A stretch of 64,000 nucleotides of DNA, taken from positions 24,804,063 through 24,868,062 of the forward strand of contig NC_134833.1 in assembly GCF_004210375.1 (NCBI RefSeq), read 5' to 3'. The DNA comes from Tachypleus tridentatus (Eukaryota > Arthropoda > Merostomata > Xiphosura > Limulidae). Below, piece after piece: positions 1-12,000 of this stretch. The number at the start of each line of letters is the position of its first letter. Position 1 is the first letter of the stretch. The notes under the pieces are model-generated. The model saw nothing but the letters and a program-made list of their open reading frames with translations, made no database searches and had not been told where the DNA came from. The position numbers were made by a program, and so were the translations under genes.

Positions 1-387
1 TGTTGTTCTTCCTGTTAACTTCCTATAGCACATTTGAAATTAAGTTGAACAAGGCCTAAAAAAATATTCTGTCATTACTTCTGTACACAAAGATATTTCA
101 GGATATATTTGTTTAGAAAGAAACTTCTGTTACCTTGAATAAGACTAGTTGAGTTTCATGTTCATGAAAAGTATATTAAATAAATGATTGGTCTGTGTAT
201 GACAGATACTGCAATAGTGCCATCCAGAGGATCATAGAACAATTTGTTCTGGAAACAATTTCTGAGATACCCATACAATAACTGGAGAAGAAGAACCAAT
301 TTGTCACAGATTAAGTGACAGCTAAGTTTATCACAGCTGCTAAATCAGAAGTCAAGTATTTGTATTTCTTCATTTGTATATTTGCAG

Positions 388-504
388 CAGCAACATTTGT
401 TTTCAACACAGGAAATAAGGCCAAGACATCTTTTACGAGCTAAAAGAACTTCAACATGCAGAACTGATGCAGTAACTTGCTTTGTGGAACCTACAAACAA
501 ATGA
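388..504 (+). CDS. candidate terminal coding exon, unknown protein
   Basis: A 140 bp block (388-527) has a splice-acceptor-like sequence before it (TATTTGCAG, ending at 387) and a consensus donor GTAAGT after it (528-533). Only one frame is open; it reads 38 codons and ends in TGA at 502-504, 23 bases before the donor. The peptide is basic, with two cysteines (RTSTCRT, VTCFVEPTNK). I do not recognise it and can link it to no neighbour. It could be the end of a gene lying left of the window, an untranslated exon, or chance. Confidence 0.25.
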   Translation, partial: QQHLFSTQEIRPRHLLRAKRTSTCRTDAVTCFVEPTNK

Positions 505-896
505 TGAAAACCACTCGCAAATTGTTGGTAAGTATAAGTTTAGAAAATAATATCAGCAGAACATGATAGAAGGATTTTGTTATTTTGAATCCACTGTTGT
601 TATTTGTGTAATGCACCACAAGCCAGCATTCATCAAAATTAAGGTTGCGTGTCCTGCAGCTGTAATCAAAACATTAAAATCGTAGATGAATTGTGTTTCT
701 GTTTGAAATAAAACAGCAGTGAAGTTTATATATTACCACTGCTCAGAAATCACTATGATCACACTGTCGTGTACAAAAGCAATAAAAGTTTCAAAGCTCA
801 AACATTTTCCATGTTTGAAGTGTAGCTTCTTGCTTAACGTAAAATAGAAGCTATTTCTTTTTATTTCAAGTAGACATGATTTTTATTCAAAAACAT

Positions 897-1010
897 GAGG
901 GCTATCAGCATGAGCTCTTCCTAGTTCAGTGCTAAAAGACGAGAGAAGGGAACTAGTCATCACCCCCACTCCCACCAACTCTTGAGTTATTCTTTTTCTT
1001 AACAATATCA
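897..1010 (-). mobile_element. degenerate SINE family 1 fragment
   Basis: Matches the body of the window's main SINE in reverse orientation (gggctatc..., ctagtcatcacc, caccaactcttg) with many substitutions. The tRNA-like head and the tail are missing. Confidence 0.6.
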
Positions 1011-2444
1011 CATAGAATAAATGATTTTAAAATCATACACACTGTAAATAATATAAAAGGAAATTAAATAAAATATTTAATAATACATCAAGGAAATTAC
1101 AAATATAATTTATATTTATTCTTATGATAAATTCCCGAACCCTAATTGTATTAAATGTTTTAAATTGGATGACTTTATTTCAATATTCTTATTCCAATAA
1201 GACAACACTGCAGGACGAAACTTTTACTGTCTTTTAATAATGATATTTTTCCTGTCTTTAATATATTGTATTTTGCATTTCAACTTCTTCTGTTTATTGA
1301 ACTCATTCAGTTAAAATGCCAAAATGAACAGTACCGAATAAGGATCAAACATGAGGATTTGGAAGGAATGTGTAGTGTGTTTTACAAATTTTGATGGTTA
1401 ATAATTATCACAACAAATGGTTCTCAAAAGAACTAATAATCAAAATTTTGAATCACAGAACAGTAAAATTGGTTTTAATGTGTTTGTCAAGTTGCAATAA
1501 CTTAATAAAAATATATGTTAGAATAATTTAAGTTCAATATGAAACTACTTTCTTAATGAGTGACATACAGAAATTGAAAACACAAACCTGTGTTTTTTTC
1601 ATTAACAGTGCTATTTCATGACATGAGTAAAAGTGTAATGCAATCCACATCACATTAAAATATCTGCAAGGCCTAAAGTTTAAAAAACAAAACTGTAACA
1701 ATGATTCCTCTGGAGCCCAGGTTATTAATAAATCAGTGTGAACCTTTACTTCCAGCAGTGAGAAAAATAAATTTTGCCTTTGCTGATTGACAATGCTAGA
1801 AACATTTTGAAGTAAATAACATCACATTTTGTTATTGAACTAATGTTAACAGGTTTAATGTTGTTACTTTTAGATGAACTGTTTTATTTCAAAACTAAGC
1901 TTTCTTTGTATTAAATAATATATTTGACTGTCTCTACTTTTTTAGCATTTTCAAATTAATGCACAAGCTTTCAGGTAAATCACTTAAATCTTCTATAAGT
2001 GCAAGACATTTGATAAACAACAGGATATAAGGTAAAAATTCAAATCACAAGTTGCATTGCAACAACAAAACAAAACGTGTCTAATACATTAAAAGAAATG
2101 TTACAAGGTGAAGAAACATAGCAAGCAATACTATAATTGTGGTTTGTTATGCTAGAAAATAAAAGGAACAACAGCAACAAGGTAAGATAGATAAGAAAAT
2201 AAAAAATAAAATTAGGTTATTAAAATAACATTTTACAGTTAATGCATGAATTGATACAAGTGGTTATAAGGGTAGGTTTAATTGTTACTACTGTGATGCT
2301 ATAAGTGTAAAAAATAAAATGATGACAAAAGTAACAGGAATGGACAATTTTGATGTAATTAGAATAACTTGCACATAGATGTGGTGATGACAAATTTCTT
2401 TAAAATGCAGGTTTGAAGGTTGTTGATAAAGTGCAAAAGAGGAG
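1011..2444. other. AT-rich intergenic DNA
   Basis: No convincing exon, repeat or RNA gene seen; long A/T runs and stops in all frames. Confidence 0.5.
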
Positions 2445-2630
2445 TGGCATTATTTGCCCTTTTAGTTGTGGGGCATTGTAATATGACGGTCATTCTCACT
2501 AGTTGTTTGTAAAAGAGTAGCCCAAGAGTTGGTGGTTGGTGGTGGTGATTAGTCTTACACTGCTAAATTAGGGATGGGTAGCACAGATAGCCCTAGTGTA
2601 GCTTTGCACGAATTCAAAAACAAACAAACA
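2445..2630 (+). mobile_element. SINE family 1, head-truncated
   Basis: Carries the body (tgacggtca, aagagtagcccaagagttgg, ctgctaaattaggga) and the tail (acaaacaaac) of the main SINE in forward orientation. The tRNA-like head is missing. Confidence 0.75.
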
Positions 2631-3480
2631 TACCAAGTGAGACCTGAGAATATGCACCTGAGTATTATTACTGATACACATGCGAGTATTATTATAATGA
2701 CGCGAGCTAACTTAAAAACAAATTGAAAAAGTGTGACTGCCATAGTTTGAAAAAGAAATAACCTAACACCTGAATATTCCTCTGATACTGAAGGTGTAAA
2801 CTGAGTACTACTTATCCACATGCATGTGCATCTTCTTAATGAAGTCAGCTAGCAAAAACCACCATAAAGAAGAAATGGTTCCTGATACTACAAATAAAAA
2901 TCACAAGGAGAGAAAGAAACACGTGTGCACATGCGCATCTGTTTATGTTTTACTGTTATAGCTTCACGACAAAAGAATCTATGAACTTGAAATTTTGCAT
3001 CCATATTAAGTGAACCCTAAGGGTTTGCATCAGTATATTATAACTTGTCTTCTTGAGTGTGCTTGTCTTTTTGTGTTAAAATCTATAAACAAAAGAGATA
3101 TGATCATCATATCTCTAAGGAAAGTATCTAGAAACCTGAGAGTTTGCACTAATACTAAGCAAACCCCGAGGGTCTGCATTTGAGTATTGTCATTTATCAA
3201 CAAGAATTTGCACGTGTATATGCATAACTTTCTAATGAGGGAAGCTCGTGGAAACGTACTTACAAAAAAAGTGATATTTTATATTACAAATTATAAATAT
3301 AAATCACAGACAAATAGATATGTGCCCATTTTTTTAAATAGTAAAATCTAGCAAAAACAAAGAAGCACAAAGAAATGAAATAGTTCCTTACACAACAACT
3401 TCTTATATGTGAAAAGCCAATCCATTTTGATAACAATGCATTCCAACATAATATTTATATTACTCTGCTTAGCAATAATT
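2631..3480. other. AT-rich intergenic DNA with weak internal similarity
   Basis: No gene seen. Two related stretches near 3007 and 3156 share the pattern taag-aacc-c-agggt-tgcat, suggesting an old degenerate tandem repeat. Confidence 0.35.
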
Positions 3481-3559
3481 TCATAATCTAATATTGTTGT
3501 TAAGAGTTTCTGAAAGTATCAAATGAAATGTATAAAAAAAAAACTGAGAAAAAATAAAC

Positions 3560-3775
3560 TTGTTGATATGTAAAACTGGCTGGTATGAGTAGATAAAGCT
3601 CCATGTTGAGGAGTGAACAACGTTTCGATCTTCTTCTTCATTGTGAACCTGACGATGACCAAAGAAGGTCGAAATGTTGTTCATTCCTCTACATAGAGCT
3701 TTCTTTGCCCATACCAGCTGTTTTTACATATATATTTTTCTCTACAAGTGGGTTTTCTCGTCATCACAGAAACTT
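3560..3775. mobile_element. Penelope-like terminal repeat, inverted pair
   Basis: The right half (3640-3775) matches the 3' terminal sequence of the Penelope-like element at 46.0-46.9 kb, including aaggtcgaa-gttgttca and tacaagtgggttttctcg. The left half (about 3570-3645) is the same sequence inverted, so the two copies meet head to head. No coding sequence is left. Confidence 0.7.
3643..3684 (+). ncRNA. hammerhead-ribozyme-like motif in Penelope repeat
   Basis: Same layout as the motif at 46737: stem I GTGAAC with GTTCAT, core CTGACGA, stem II GACC/GGTC, then GAAA. Here the helix III tetranucleotide has decayed from ACGT to ATGT. Confidence 0.35.
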
Positions 3776-3858
3776 CTTGATTTCTAATCAGAGGCTCTGT
3801 TAATTGAATAAATTCGTTTTTAGTTTTTAAAATTAAAATTGGAAGACAAATAAATATG

Positions 3859-4117
3859 TTGTTTTTTGAATTTCACACAAAGCTACTCAAAGGCAATCTG
3901 TGATAGCCGACCTGAATTTTCCAGTATATGATTAGAGGGAATGCAGCTAGTCATCACCACTCAGTGCCAATTTTTTTACCAACAAATTGTGAGAGTGACC
4001 ACACATTATAATGCCCCCTTGGGTGAAAGGGCGAGTATGCTTGGTGTGACCTGGATTCGAACCTGCAACCATTTGATTTCAAGTCCTATGCCTCAACCAC
4101 CTGGCCATACAGGGCCA
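3859..4117 (-). mobile_element. SINE family 1, near full length, old
   Basis: Tail-side sequence (gaatttcacacaaagctac) on the left, tRNA-like head with B-box (ggattcgaacctgc) and ggccatacagggcca on the right. Many point changes. Confidence 0.85.
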
Positions 4118-4174
4118 TAAAGAAAACAGATAAAACTTATTCGTTGTTTCAGAGACTGTACCACCAGATGCTAA

Positions 4175-4548
4175 TTTTAGGACATGCACACGCAGGTGTT
4201 TATTTTCTGGAAGCACAGGCTTGTAAATTTGCATATGTGTGTGGAAGTGCTCATTTTCACACATAGCACATGCACAAATTATTATAAGTGCATGCAGGTG
4301 GTGATTTTGTAGTTGGGCACACAAGTGCTTATTTTCGTACATGCACACACAGTTGCATAATTGGTAAATACACTCGCAGGTGCATAAATTGGTACATACA
4401 TGCTCAGGTGCATATTTTCATTCATGTACATGCAGGTGTATCTTTTGTAGTTGTGCAGGCTGGTGTTCATTTTGTACACAGCGCAAGTAGGTGAGAAAAT
4501 AGGTACATGCACTCAAGCAGGTGTTGATTGCACAGGTGCTTATGTCCC
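4175..4548 (+). repeat. degenerate tandem repeat, about 27-30 bp unit
   Basis: Repeated units beginning gcaggtg or caggtgcat, followed by an AT-rich half with attttgtacatgca. Runs directly into the 49 bp array that follows. Open frames inside it (Cys/His/Thr-rich on either strand) are products of the repeat. Confidence 0.65.
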
Positions 4549-5955
4549 GCACTGTACTACTTCTGTATGCTTATCCTGGGTAGAGTAATCAGTGTTCATC
4601 TGCATTATCACTGTATGTTGTATTGTAGGTTCAGTAATCAATGTTTATCTGTTTTATCTCTGTATGATATAGCTTGGGTACAATAATAAAGGTTCATCTG
4701 TACTAACTCTGTATGTTATATACTGAGTTGTATAATCAATGTTCATATATGCACCTGTATGCCACATCCTGGTACAGTAGTTAATGTTTATGTGTTTTCC
4801 CTCAATATATTATATCCTGGGTATAAAATCAATGTTTATCTGTACTACCTCTTTATGTTATATACTCAGATAAAATAATCAATAATCATCTGTTTTACCC
4901 CTGTGTTTTTTTTTCATGGGTCAATAATCATATTTATCTGTTTTAAACTCTGTATTTTAAATCCAGGGTACAATATTCTGTGTTTATCTGCTTTACCTGT
5001 ATGTCATATCCATGGTACAGTGTTCAGTGTTTATCTGCTTTACCTCTATATGTTATATCATTTGTAGAAGAATCAATGCTTAACTGTTCTAACTGTCTAT
5101 GTTATATCCTGGGTACATTAATGATTATTCATCTGTTTTACCTCTGAAAATTATATCCTGAGTACAATAATCAATGTTTATCTGCTTTACCCCTCTTTGT
5201 TTTATCCAGGAAACAGCAATCAATGTTAAAATGTTCTAACTCTGTTATATTTTGGTTGAGGAATAAATGTTTTTCTGTTTTAACTCTTTATGTTATGTCG
5301 TGATAACAGTAATCCATGTTCATCTGCACTACTTCTGTATCTTATATCCTGGCTACAGCTATCAACATTCATGTTTTACCAGTGTATGTTATATCAAGGG
5401 TACAGAATTCAATTTTCATTTGTTCTACCTCTGTCCGTTATATTCTGGGTACAATAATCAATGTTTATCTGCACTACATCTGTTTTTTATATCCTTGTTA
5501 CAATAGTCAGTGTTCATCTGTTCTACCTCTGTCTGTTATATTCTGGGTACAGTACTCAGTGTTCATGTGTATTGAGTCAGTATGTTACATCCTGGGTACA
5601 GAAATCAATGTTCATCTGTTGTACCTCTGTTTGTTGTATCCTGGGTACACTGATCAATATTTATCTGTTTTACCTTTGAATGTTATATCTTGGGTACAAC
5701 ATTCAATGTTTATCTGCTTTTCCTTCTATGTTATATCCTGGGTAAAGTAATTAATGATCATCTTTCCTTCTTCTGTATGTTATATTTTGGGTACAATAAT
5801 TAGTTTTCATTTTTTCTACCTCCCTATGTTGTATCCTTGATAGAATAATCAATGTTTATCTGTACTACCTCTTTATGTTATATCATGGGTACAGTAATCA
5901 ATGAATATCTTTTTTAGCTCTGTATGTTATATCCTGGGTACAATAATAAACGTTT
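4549..5955 (+). repeat. minisatellite, 49 bp unit, about 29 copies
   Basis: Successive units measure 49 bp (for example 5451-5499 and 5500-5548). Each contains acaataatcaatgtt, tatctg, ctacctctgt and gttatatcctgggt. Because 49 is not a multiple of three, each frame reads through three units before repeating, which explains the Tyr/Cys/Val-rich open frames. I treat these as non-coding. Confidence 0.9.
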
Positions 5956-6344
5956 ATTCTCTATCATAGCAATTAATTACAGTTTTATAGTCTGTGATTA
6001 ATCTCCATAAAAGGTAATGTTCTCTCTGTTGATTGGTTCTTGATGATATGATTTTAAACGTACAGTTACTTGTGTACTCTACACTTATGTGGTTGTGTTT
6101 TATCTTTATTATTTTTCCTGTTTTGTGTTCTCAGTGTTTTAAACATGACCCCAGTAAATTTTATATCAGAAAATTTCTGGATATTAAAAAAAAAATTGAA
6201 TGTAGAAGAATATACTTGTAATTTCTTCATATAAACATTACTTGAAAGACAATAGGTGTAATAGGCATTTATATCCCAAAAATATTTTGTTTGTTGTTGA
6301 GTACAAAGTTACATTATAAGCTCTTAACTGGTAGAGGGAACATT
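5956..6344. other. intergenic DNA
   Basis: Nothing recognised. Confidence 0.4.
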
Positions 6345-6490
6345 GGCAAATTTAGGTAAGGGGTAGATGGGACCCAGCTCCACTGCCTATGGTCTTAATG
6401 GGAACCCATTGATGATTTTATTCTATGTAAAACTAAATAAGATGTAGGGACCACAAAAATTATTAGCTCCTGAGACCACAGAAATTTTAA
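6345..6490 (+). repeat. dispersed repeat R, copy 1
   Basis: Matches the reverse complement of 14625-14765: ggtcttaatgggaaccca, attttattctatgtaaaa and cacagaaatt appear in the same order. Unclassified; possibly the 3' part of a retroelement. Confidence 0.65.
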
Positions 6491-6510
6491 CCTGCCACAG
6501 AGAGGGAGCA

Positions 6511-6778
6511 GTTTGTTTGTTTGGATTGAATTTCACACAAACTATATATGAGAGAGCTGCGGTAGCAGTCGCTAATTTAGCAGTGAAAAGTAGAAGGAAA
6601 GCAGCTAGTTATCACCATCCAACAACAGGTCTTGAGCTAATATTTTATCAAGGAATAGTGTGATGTACCGTGACTTATAATGCCCCTGCAGCTGAATGGG
6701 TGAGTACATTTGATGTAATGGTGATTCAAATTTGCGACTCTCAGATGTAGAGTCAAGTGCCCTAATCATCTGGACATG
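6511..6778 (-). mobile_element. SINE family 1, old copy
   Basis: Tail gtttgtttgtttgg at the left, ctaatttagcagtg and cagctagttatcacc in the body, tRNA-like head at the right (atgtagagtcaagtgccc). Heavily diverged. Confidence 0.8.
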
Positions 6779-6900
6779 TTTTGATTGGAATTTGGTATAA
6801 AATTTCAAAGAGCCTGCAATTTGCCCTCCATGGGTATTGAAACCCAGGTTCTAGTGTTGTAAAATTGCAGATATCCCATTGTACCACATGGGGCCAGAGG

Positions 6901-7170
6901 TTTGTTTGTTTGTTTTTTTGCACAAAGCTACTCGAGGGCTATCTGTGCTAGCCGTCCCTAATTTAGCAGTGTAAGACGAGAGGGAAGGCAGCTAGTCATC
7001 ACCACCCACCGCCAACTCTTGGGCTACTCTTTTACCAACGAAAGTGGGATTGATCGTAACATTATAACGCCCCACGGCTGGGAGGGCGAGCATGTTTGGC
7101 ACGACTCGGGCGCGAACCCGCGACCCTCAGATTACGAAGCGCACGCCTTAACGCGCTAGGCCATGCCAGA
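6901..7170 (-). mobile_element. SINE family 1, full length
   Basis: (TTTG)n tail on the left, then the well-conserved body and head (gcgaacccgcgaccctcag, ctaggccatgcc). The flanks share gccagagg on both sides, a possible target duplication partly overlapping the element end. Confidence 0.9.
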
Positions 7171-7549
7171 GGAACAGACAACGTAAATGCGATAGTAGCA
7201 ACTTTCATCTAACAATTATAAATGTTGCTTTAAAAGTAGACTAAAATATTCAAATTATTTTGTTATTATCCTTCTAACAGTTTAAAATTTAGTTTTCAAC
7301 CACCTCAGTGAATACCTTACAACCCTGAATAATGATATTATTATGATACTGTTTTGAAAAGAGACAAAAGGAAAGATATATATGATTATTAATTAACTTA
7401 AAGTATTTCATAAAATGAATTATTTATATTGTTATTTCGTCATTCTTAAGCTATCGTCGGAGGTAAATGTGTGCTTTTATTTTCTAAAAAAATAAGTAAA
7501 CTTAACTTATAGACATTAATAGAGGATTGGCTATTTTTGTTCTCTTTCT

Positions 7550-7645
7550 TTTAGATCAAAGACATACTGAGCTCTCTGTAGTGTCCACTGTTGGGAATTG
7601 AACACCAGATATTTGTAAACCTTCCGCTGTTCCACCAGGGAACAC
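7550..7645 (-). mobile_element. SINE family 2 fragment
   Basis: Carries the second SINE's B-box region in reverse (gggaattgaacacc), a tctgtagtgtccac segment and ccgctgttccacc. The B-box marks it as tRNA-like. Confidence 0.55.
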
Positions 7646-9270
7646 AGGGGACTAACTAGTATATTTATGTGGTACATGATTTCTTGCTTTTATTGAGTGT
7701 ATATTGCACCATATTTGTAGGTTATGTTAACTGGCGTATTAGCCACAAATATCAAATGTTTTATAAACGTCACTGTACTGAAAACTATTTCTACGTGTTA
7801 TAAATTTTAATAAAGTAATAGTTTGTCTCAGAATCTTTAAGGAGACTCGATAAACAAAATGATTGATTTCAATATATAATTAACCTATTACTGTAAACAG
7901 TATACCAAATGGAATTGGTGCTTAGAGACTGGGCTGATTTTGAACAATATGTTTTAAAATGTGAACAACTATCCTAAATGTTAACAAGCGTGGACAATAC
8001 GTGTACCTTAAGGCTGCAAATACCACATTAAAATACAACACTATTCAAAATATCGAAACAACATTGCACAGTACTAATAGAGCTAGCTGTAAGATAAATT
8101 CACTGTTGCAATGTTCGTGTACTCACGGTATCCATCTTACACGCTTTTGGTTGGTCATCGATAAGCTTACAGATTGAAAAGGCTTAAACCTAGGGTTTTA
8201 CTTTCTGCGATGAAGAAAACGCAAATAGCAGGAACAAATCGTTTTGTGCTTGAAAAACAATATCCATCTTGTGCTATTTCGCCCTTCAAATGTTCATTTT
8301 GCCATCTGTAGGGCAATGTGCAAAGACTGCATGAAGTTTTCGGTTCTAGTAATTTAGAATTTTTTCTTTTGTGAAATTCTTACTTAACAACCAGAAGTAT
8401 CCATCTCCTGGACAGAAGTTATGTTAATTTGTGATTACAGAAAAGTTGTCGTAAGACATAAAATTTGTTTCTCTGATACGCAATTAATTGTAAAAAATCC
8501 CTGTAGAAACCGCAAAATTGAAAGTTTATTTTTTCACGTAAACCCCATGAACGATCCATCGTCAGAAGGTAAGGTCGTAGTAGAAAACACAAAACGGCCA
8601 TAAAAGCCGCAAAGCGCAAAATTCAAACCTAAAACTGTATGTACTTCTACATGGAGCTAATGAACCATCATATCCATCCACACCTTGCGAAGTTGTTTCG
8701 TGGACAGAAAATAAACAATACTATTATATATATGCAAAACATAAACCCTCAACCTTAAAATCATCTTCTTATGGAAACGTAATGTCATAATATTTCTAAT
8801 CGACGGGAAATTTTACACTGATCTCAGGAAAAATAATTCACATATTTAAATTTTGTGCTTTAAAAGAGCAACTGTAAGAATTAGTTTTTACTTGTTTTCA
8901 AAACTATACAATGTATCCGTACCTTGCTCATCCCAGATAATCGAACCCTGGATTTTATCTCTAAATATATACAGACTACAATGGAACTAACTGCGTTATT
9001 TTTGAAGGCTGTCTCAACTAAATTGATGTTTAAAGGCACAGAAGATATAAACATCTAACTTTATTTTTATGTTGATAAAATATTAAATTACAACTTGTTG
9101 TTTGACTTTTTATATTTTAAAGAAGATTTAAAGTTCATGTTTATTTCATTATCGAAAGATTTAAGTCGTGGAAAGTGTCACACACTATTATAAGAAATGG
9201 TGGCGACACGATAGGTATTCTAGTGAATTTGGATCCTCTGATTGCTTGTTTAAATTCTCGCAAAACAATT
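7646..9270. other. AT-rich intergenic DNA
   Basis: No exon recognised. The string tatccatc recurs near 8129, 8261, 8398 and 8669 with irregular spacing; too weak to call a repeat array. Confidence 0.4.
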
Positions 9271-9273
9271 CTA

Positions 9274-9470
9274 GGGGCAGAGCGTGGCCAGGTAGTTAAG
9301 GCATTCGACTCGTAATCCGCGGGTTCGAATCCCCATTATACCAAACATGCTAGGGTTAGCTGCGCTAGCCGTCCATATTTCATCTGCAGATAGAAAGAGA
9401 GGGAAGATAAGTAGTCTAAAGTATCCACCTGTAACTTTTACCAAGGAATAGTGAGTTTTACTATCACAAT
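9274..9470 (+). mobile_element. rearranged SINE family 1 (head forward, body inverted)
   Basis: Positions 9274-9350 carry the forward tRNA-like head (gcgtggccaggtagttaagg, ggttcgaatcccc). From about 9355 the sequence switches to the reverse-strand body (gctgcgctagccgtcc, ttaccaaggaatagtg). The copy is therefore an internal inversion or a join of two fragments. Confidence 0.65.
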
Positions 9471-9574
9471 ATTTTTCCGTCACAGATGTTCGACGATGTG
9501 CTTTGATGCTATAACACATAGATTGTGAGTCTTTTGCTGAGACAGTGAGTCCACATAAAACTTGACAGCATTTT

Positions 9575-9692
9575 TTATTTGCTTGGAATTGAACCCAAAT
9601 ATACACAATGCGCTCTCTGTGCTTTGCCCATCACGAATATCTAAACTGTTTTTAACGGTTTGAGTCAGACATACCGCTGAGCCAAAGGGAAG
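9575..9692 (-). mobile_element. SINE family 2 copy
   Basis: Contains ctctgtgctttgcccatca and gtcagacataccgctgagcc, hallmarks of the second SINE in reverse orientation. Confidence 0.7.
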
Positions 9693-9699
9693 CATCTGA

Positions 9700-10913
9700 G
9701 AGCGAATTTGGATAAAATGCTTGAAGGAGACAAGAGAAATGTTAAGGAAACCCATTATAATTTCAGAAATACTTTATTGTTGTTTGTATTTACGCTTGCC
9801 AGTAAGTTAAAGAGAAGGCATAATTCACGAGACAATCGAACATAATATTTAGGTTCTAAATTTAAAAAACAAATGTAAACCACACTATATATTTAAATGT
9901 TTAGCAATTAGCTCAAAAAGCTGTAGAAGAAATTATTATTTTATTTGAAATGGTAATTACATTCTCTCTCTAGAGTTCTATTGTTTGTATAATTATATAA
10001 CAGTGCACTTTTCAGGGTAGTTAATTCGAATAAACTGAAAATCATTTCTTTAGATGTCAGTGTTGGTTATATTACACAGAAATAAATATAACTTCAAATA
10101 CTGACTGCTCTATCTGGGGAGAAAATAACAAAAAATATTTTAATATGGGACAATAAATGTCTTAATAATGTTGACAATAATAATCTTAGGGAAACAGATA
10201 GGTTCAATAAACCGGTTTAACACACAAATACGATACCCTATAACATAAGCGTTTTCAATATGAGGACATTTCTTCTTCAAGTACAAAAGTACAAACTCAG
10301 ATTGTTAGCCTCTAAATAATAATAATTAACGATGTAACAATTGTATAAACAGTTTAAAATTATTTCACTCTATATAAACGATCCACAGAAACATGAAAAG
10401 TAATAAAAAAATACACCTACACCGAATGGAAACAGGGTCTGGAAGGTAAAGAACCAAGTATTTCAGCTACTACACCACATGATAATCTTAGTCACCTTCG
10501 AGAACTTAAAAAAATAAGAAAATATGTTTGTTTTTTATTTATTATTTGTAATTTTATACAAGAAGAATATCATAAGTATAAGCCAAACATTTTTTAAGAA
10601 AATCAGCCGATTTAAACTTCGTACTTATAAATAATACATAAACCAAAGATCCTAATTCTCGTGGAATAGCACAATTATATCGAAACAATCTCAAAATAAT
10701 AACTATCCCCCACATTAACATACCCTGTACCACTGAGATCATTATTTTCAAACATACTGACTTCAGTTGTACAATAACTAACTCATTCCAAAACACTTTA
10801 GAAATTCAGTAACCTAGCATTTATAAATTCCGACGCTATGAAACAATAACAGATTCACTACAGGTTTTTAAATATGAGATAAACTTCGAGAGTTAACTTA
10901 TGAAAGTTATTGC
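9700..10913. other. AT-rich intergenic DNA
   Basis: No gene seen. An 80-codon minus-strand open frame at 10554-10796 has no recognisable motif or splice context. Confidence 0.4.
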
Positions 10914-10965
10914 CAGTTTGTTTGTTTTTGAATTTCTCGCAAAGCTACTCGAGGGCTATCTGCTT
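10914..10965 (-). mobile_element. SINE family 1 tail fragment
   Basis: Only the last 50 bp of the SINE (tttgtttttgaatttctcgc, actcgagggctatctgc), directly abutting a LINE fragment. Confidence 0.75.
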
Positions 10966-11680
10966 ACACCAGAAACTGCAGCCACTAACATTCAACCTCA
11001 ACAAAACAAATTTAGTGAAAACTGCCAAAAATATGGAATTAAAACAAACACAGCAAAGACACAATTAGTGATATTTTCAAAATCAACGAAACATCAGAAA
11101 GTACATACCCAGATTTACATGAACGGAGAGCTTCTCCAGACTGCTACATCTGCAAACTTTTAGGACTAACACATGATTCTAAACTTACCTGGATAAAACG
11201 TGTAAATAACATAAAAATTAAAATTTGGCGAAGAATAAACTCTGCTAAGAGTCTAACTGGTAAAAATTATGGAACAACACCTGAAAACATCATTAAAATA
11301 TACAAAACATATATAAAACCAGTAATAGATTTTGCAGCTCCTGCATGGATTAACGTAAGTAAAAAACAACTGCAAACCAAACTACAAACACCACAGAATA
11401 CATTAATTACAAAAGCATATAGAGTACCCAAAACCACTTCCTCAAAGTTCATGCACAAATACTGTAATACATAAACAATACCACATGGACTTCTACATAG
11501 TACAATAAAATATTTCGATAAAAATTGGAGAAAAAATGAGCTGTTATGCGAACTAGATAGGTATTGCATATGCGATGAAGAGAATCCTAAACTCTTCTCT
11601 CCGATAAACTTATACATTAGATCGTTAATATATATCAAACACAAATTACAAAGCCACTGACAGCAAATCAACGCTGTCTT
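10966..11680 (+). pseudogene. non-LTR retrotransposon reverse transcriptase, C-terminal fragment
   Basis: Reads as the thumb/C-terminal part of a Jockey-like LINE reverse transcriptase: KYGIKTNTAKTQLVIFSKS, then after a frameshift near 11160 LGLTHDSKLTW, YKTYIKPVIDFAAPAW and LQTPQNTLITKAYRVPKT. The order and spacing of the N-x-x-KT, LG-x-x-D and Y-x-x-P-x-x-D-x-A-x-P-x-W motifs fit this class. The finger/palm part with the catalytic YADD box is absent, so it is a 5'-truncated, frame-broken copy. Confidence 0.8.
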
Positions 11681-11888
11681 CATATCGTATTTTTCCCTTT
11701 GAGCCTCTCGGCAAGATGCGTTAAAAAACTTTAAACATTGTGAACGACTTTAACGCAACATTAAACAAATCAATAACAACATACTTTTTAGCGTAAATAT
11801 TCCATCCAAATATCTAGTGCGATATTAACGCCTGCTAGTCAAAATCGCTATGACTTAGCATAACAATAAAAATACATACTATAACTTT

Positions 11889-12000
11889 TTATTTGGAATT
11901 AGGCATAAAAGCACACAGTGAGCTAGCTATATGTGTTCTGCCGACCACAAGGATTGAAAGCCGGTGTTTAGCAGTATGAGTCCATTGACATACTGAAGGG
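11889..12000 (-). mobile_element. SINE family 2 copy
   Basis: gtgttctgccgaccacaagg, gattgaaagccgg and gcagtatgagtcc match the second SINE in reverse orientation. Confidence 0.6.

Noticed and set aside
4079-4512. Cys/His-rich open frames on both strands resembling zinc-binding repeats
   Set aside because: They follow a degenerate 27-30 bp tandem repeat and a SINE end; the His/Cys codons come from the repeated gcatg and tgcac strings.
5316-5750. 144-codon Tyr/Cys/Val-rich open frame
   Set aside because: Produced by the 49 bp minisatellite, which reads open in several frames; no gene context.
8129-8680. Recurring tatccatc string suggesting a tandem array
   Set aside because: Spacing is irregular and the sequence between occurrences is not alike.
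9316-9350. Possible tRNA gene (ggttcgaatcccc B-box)
   Set aside because: It is the head of a SINE; there is no full cloverleaf. The same holds for the other SINE heads.
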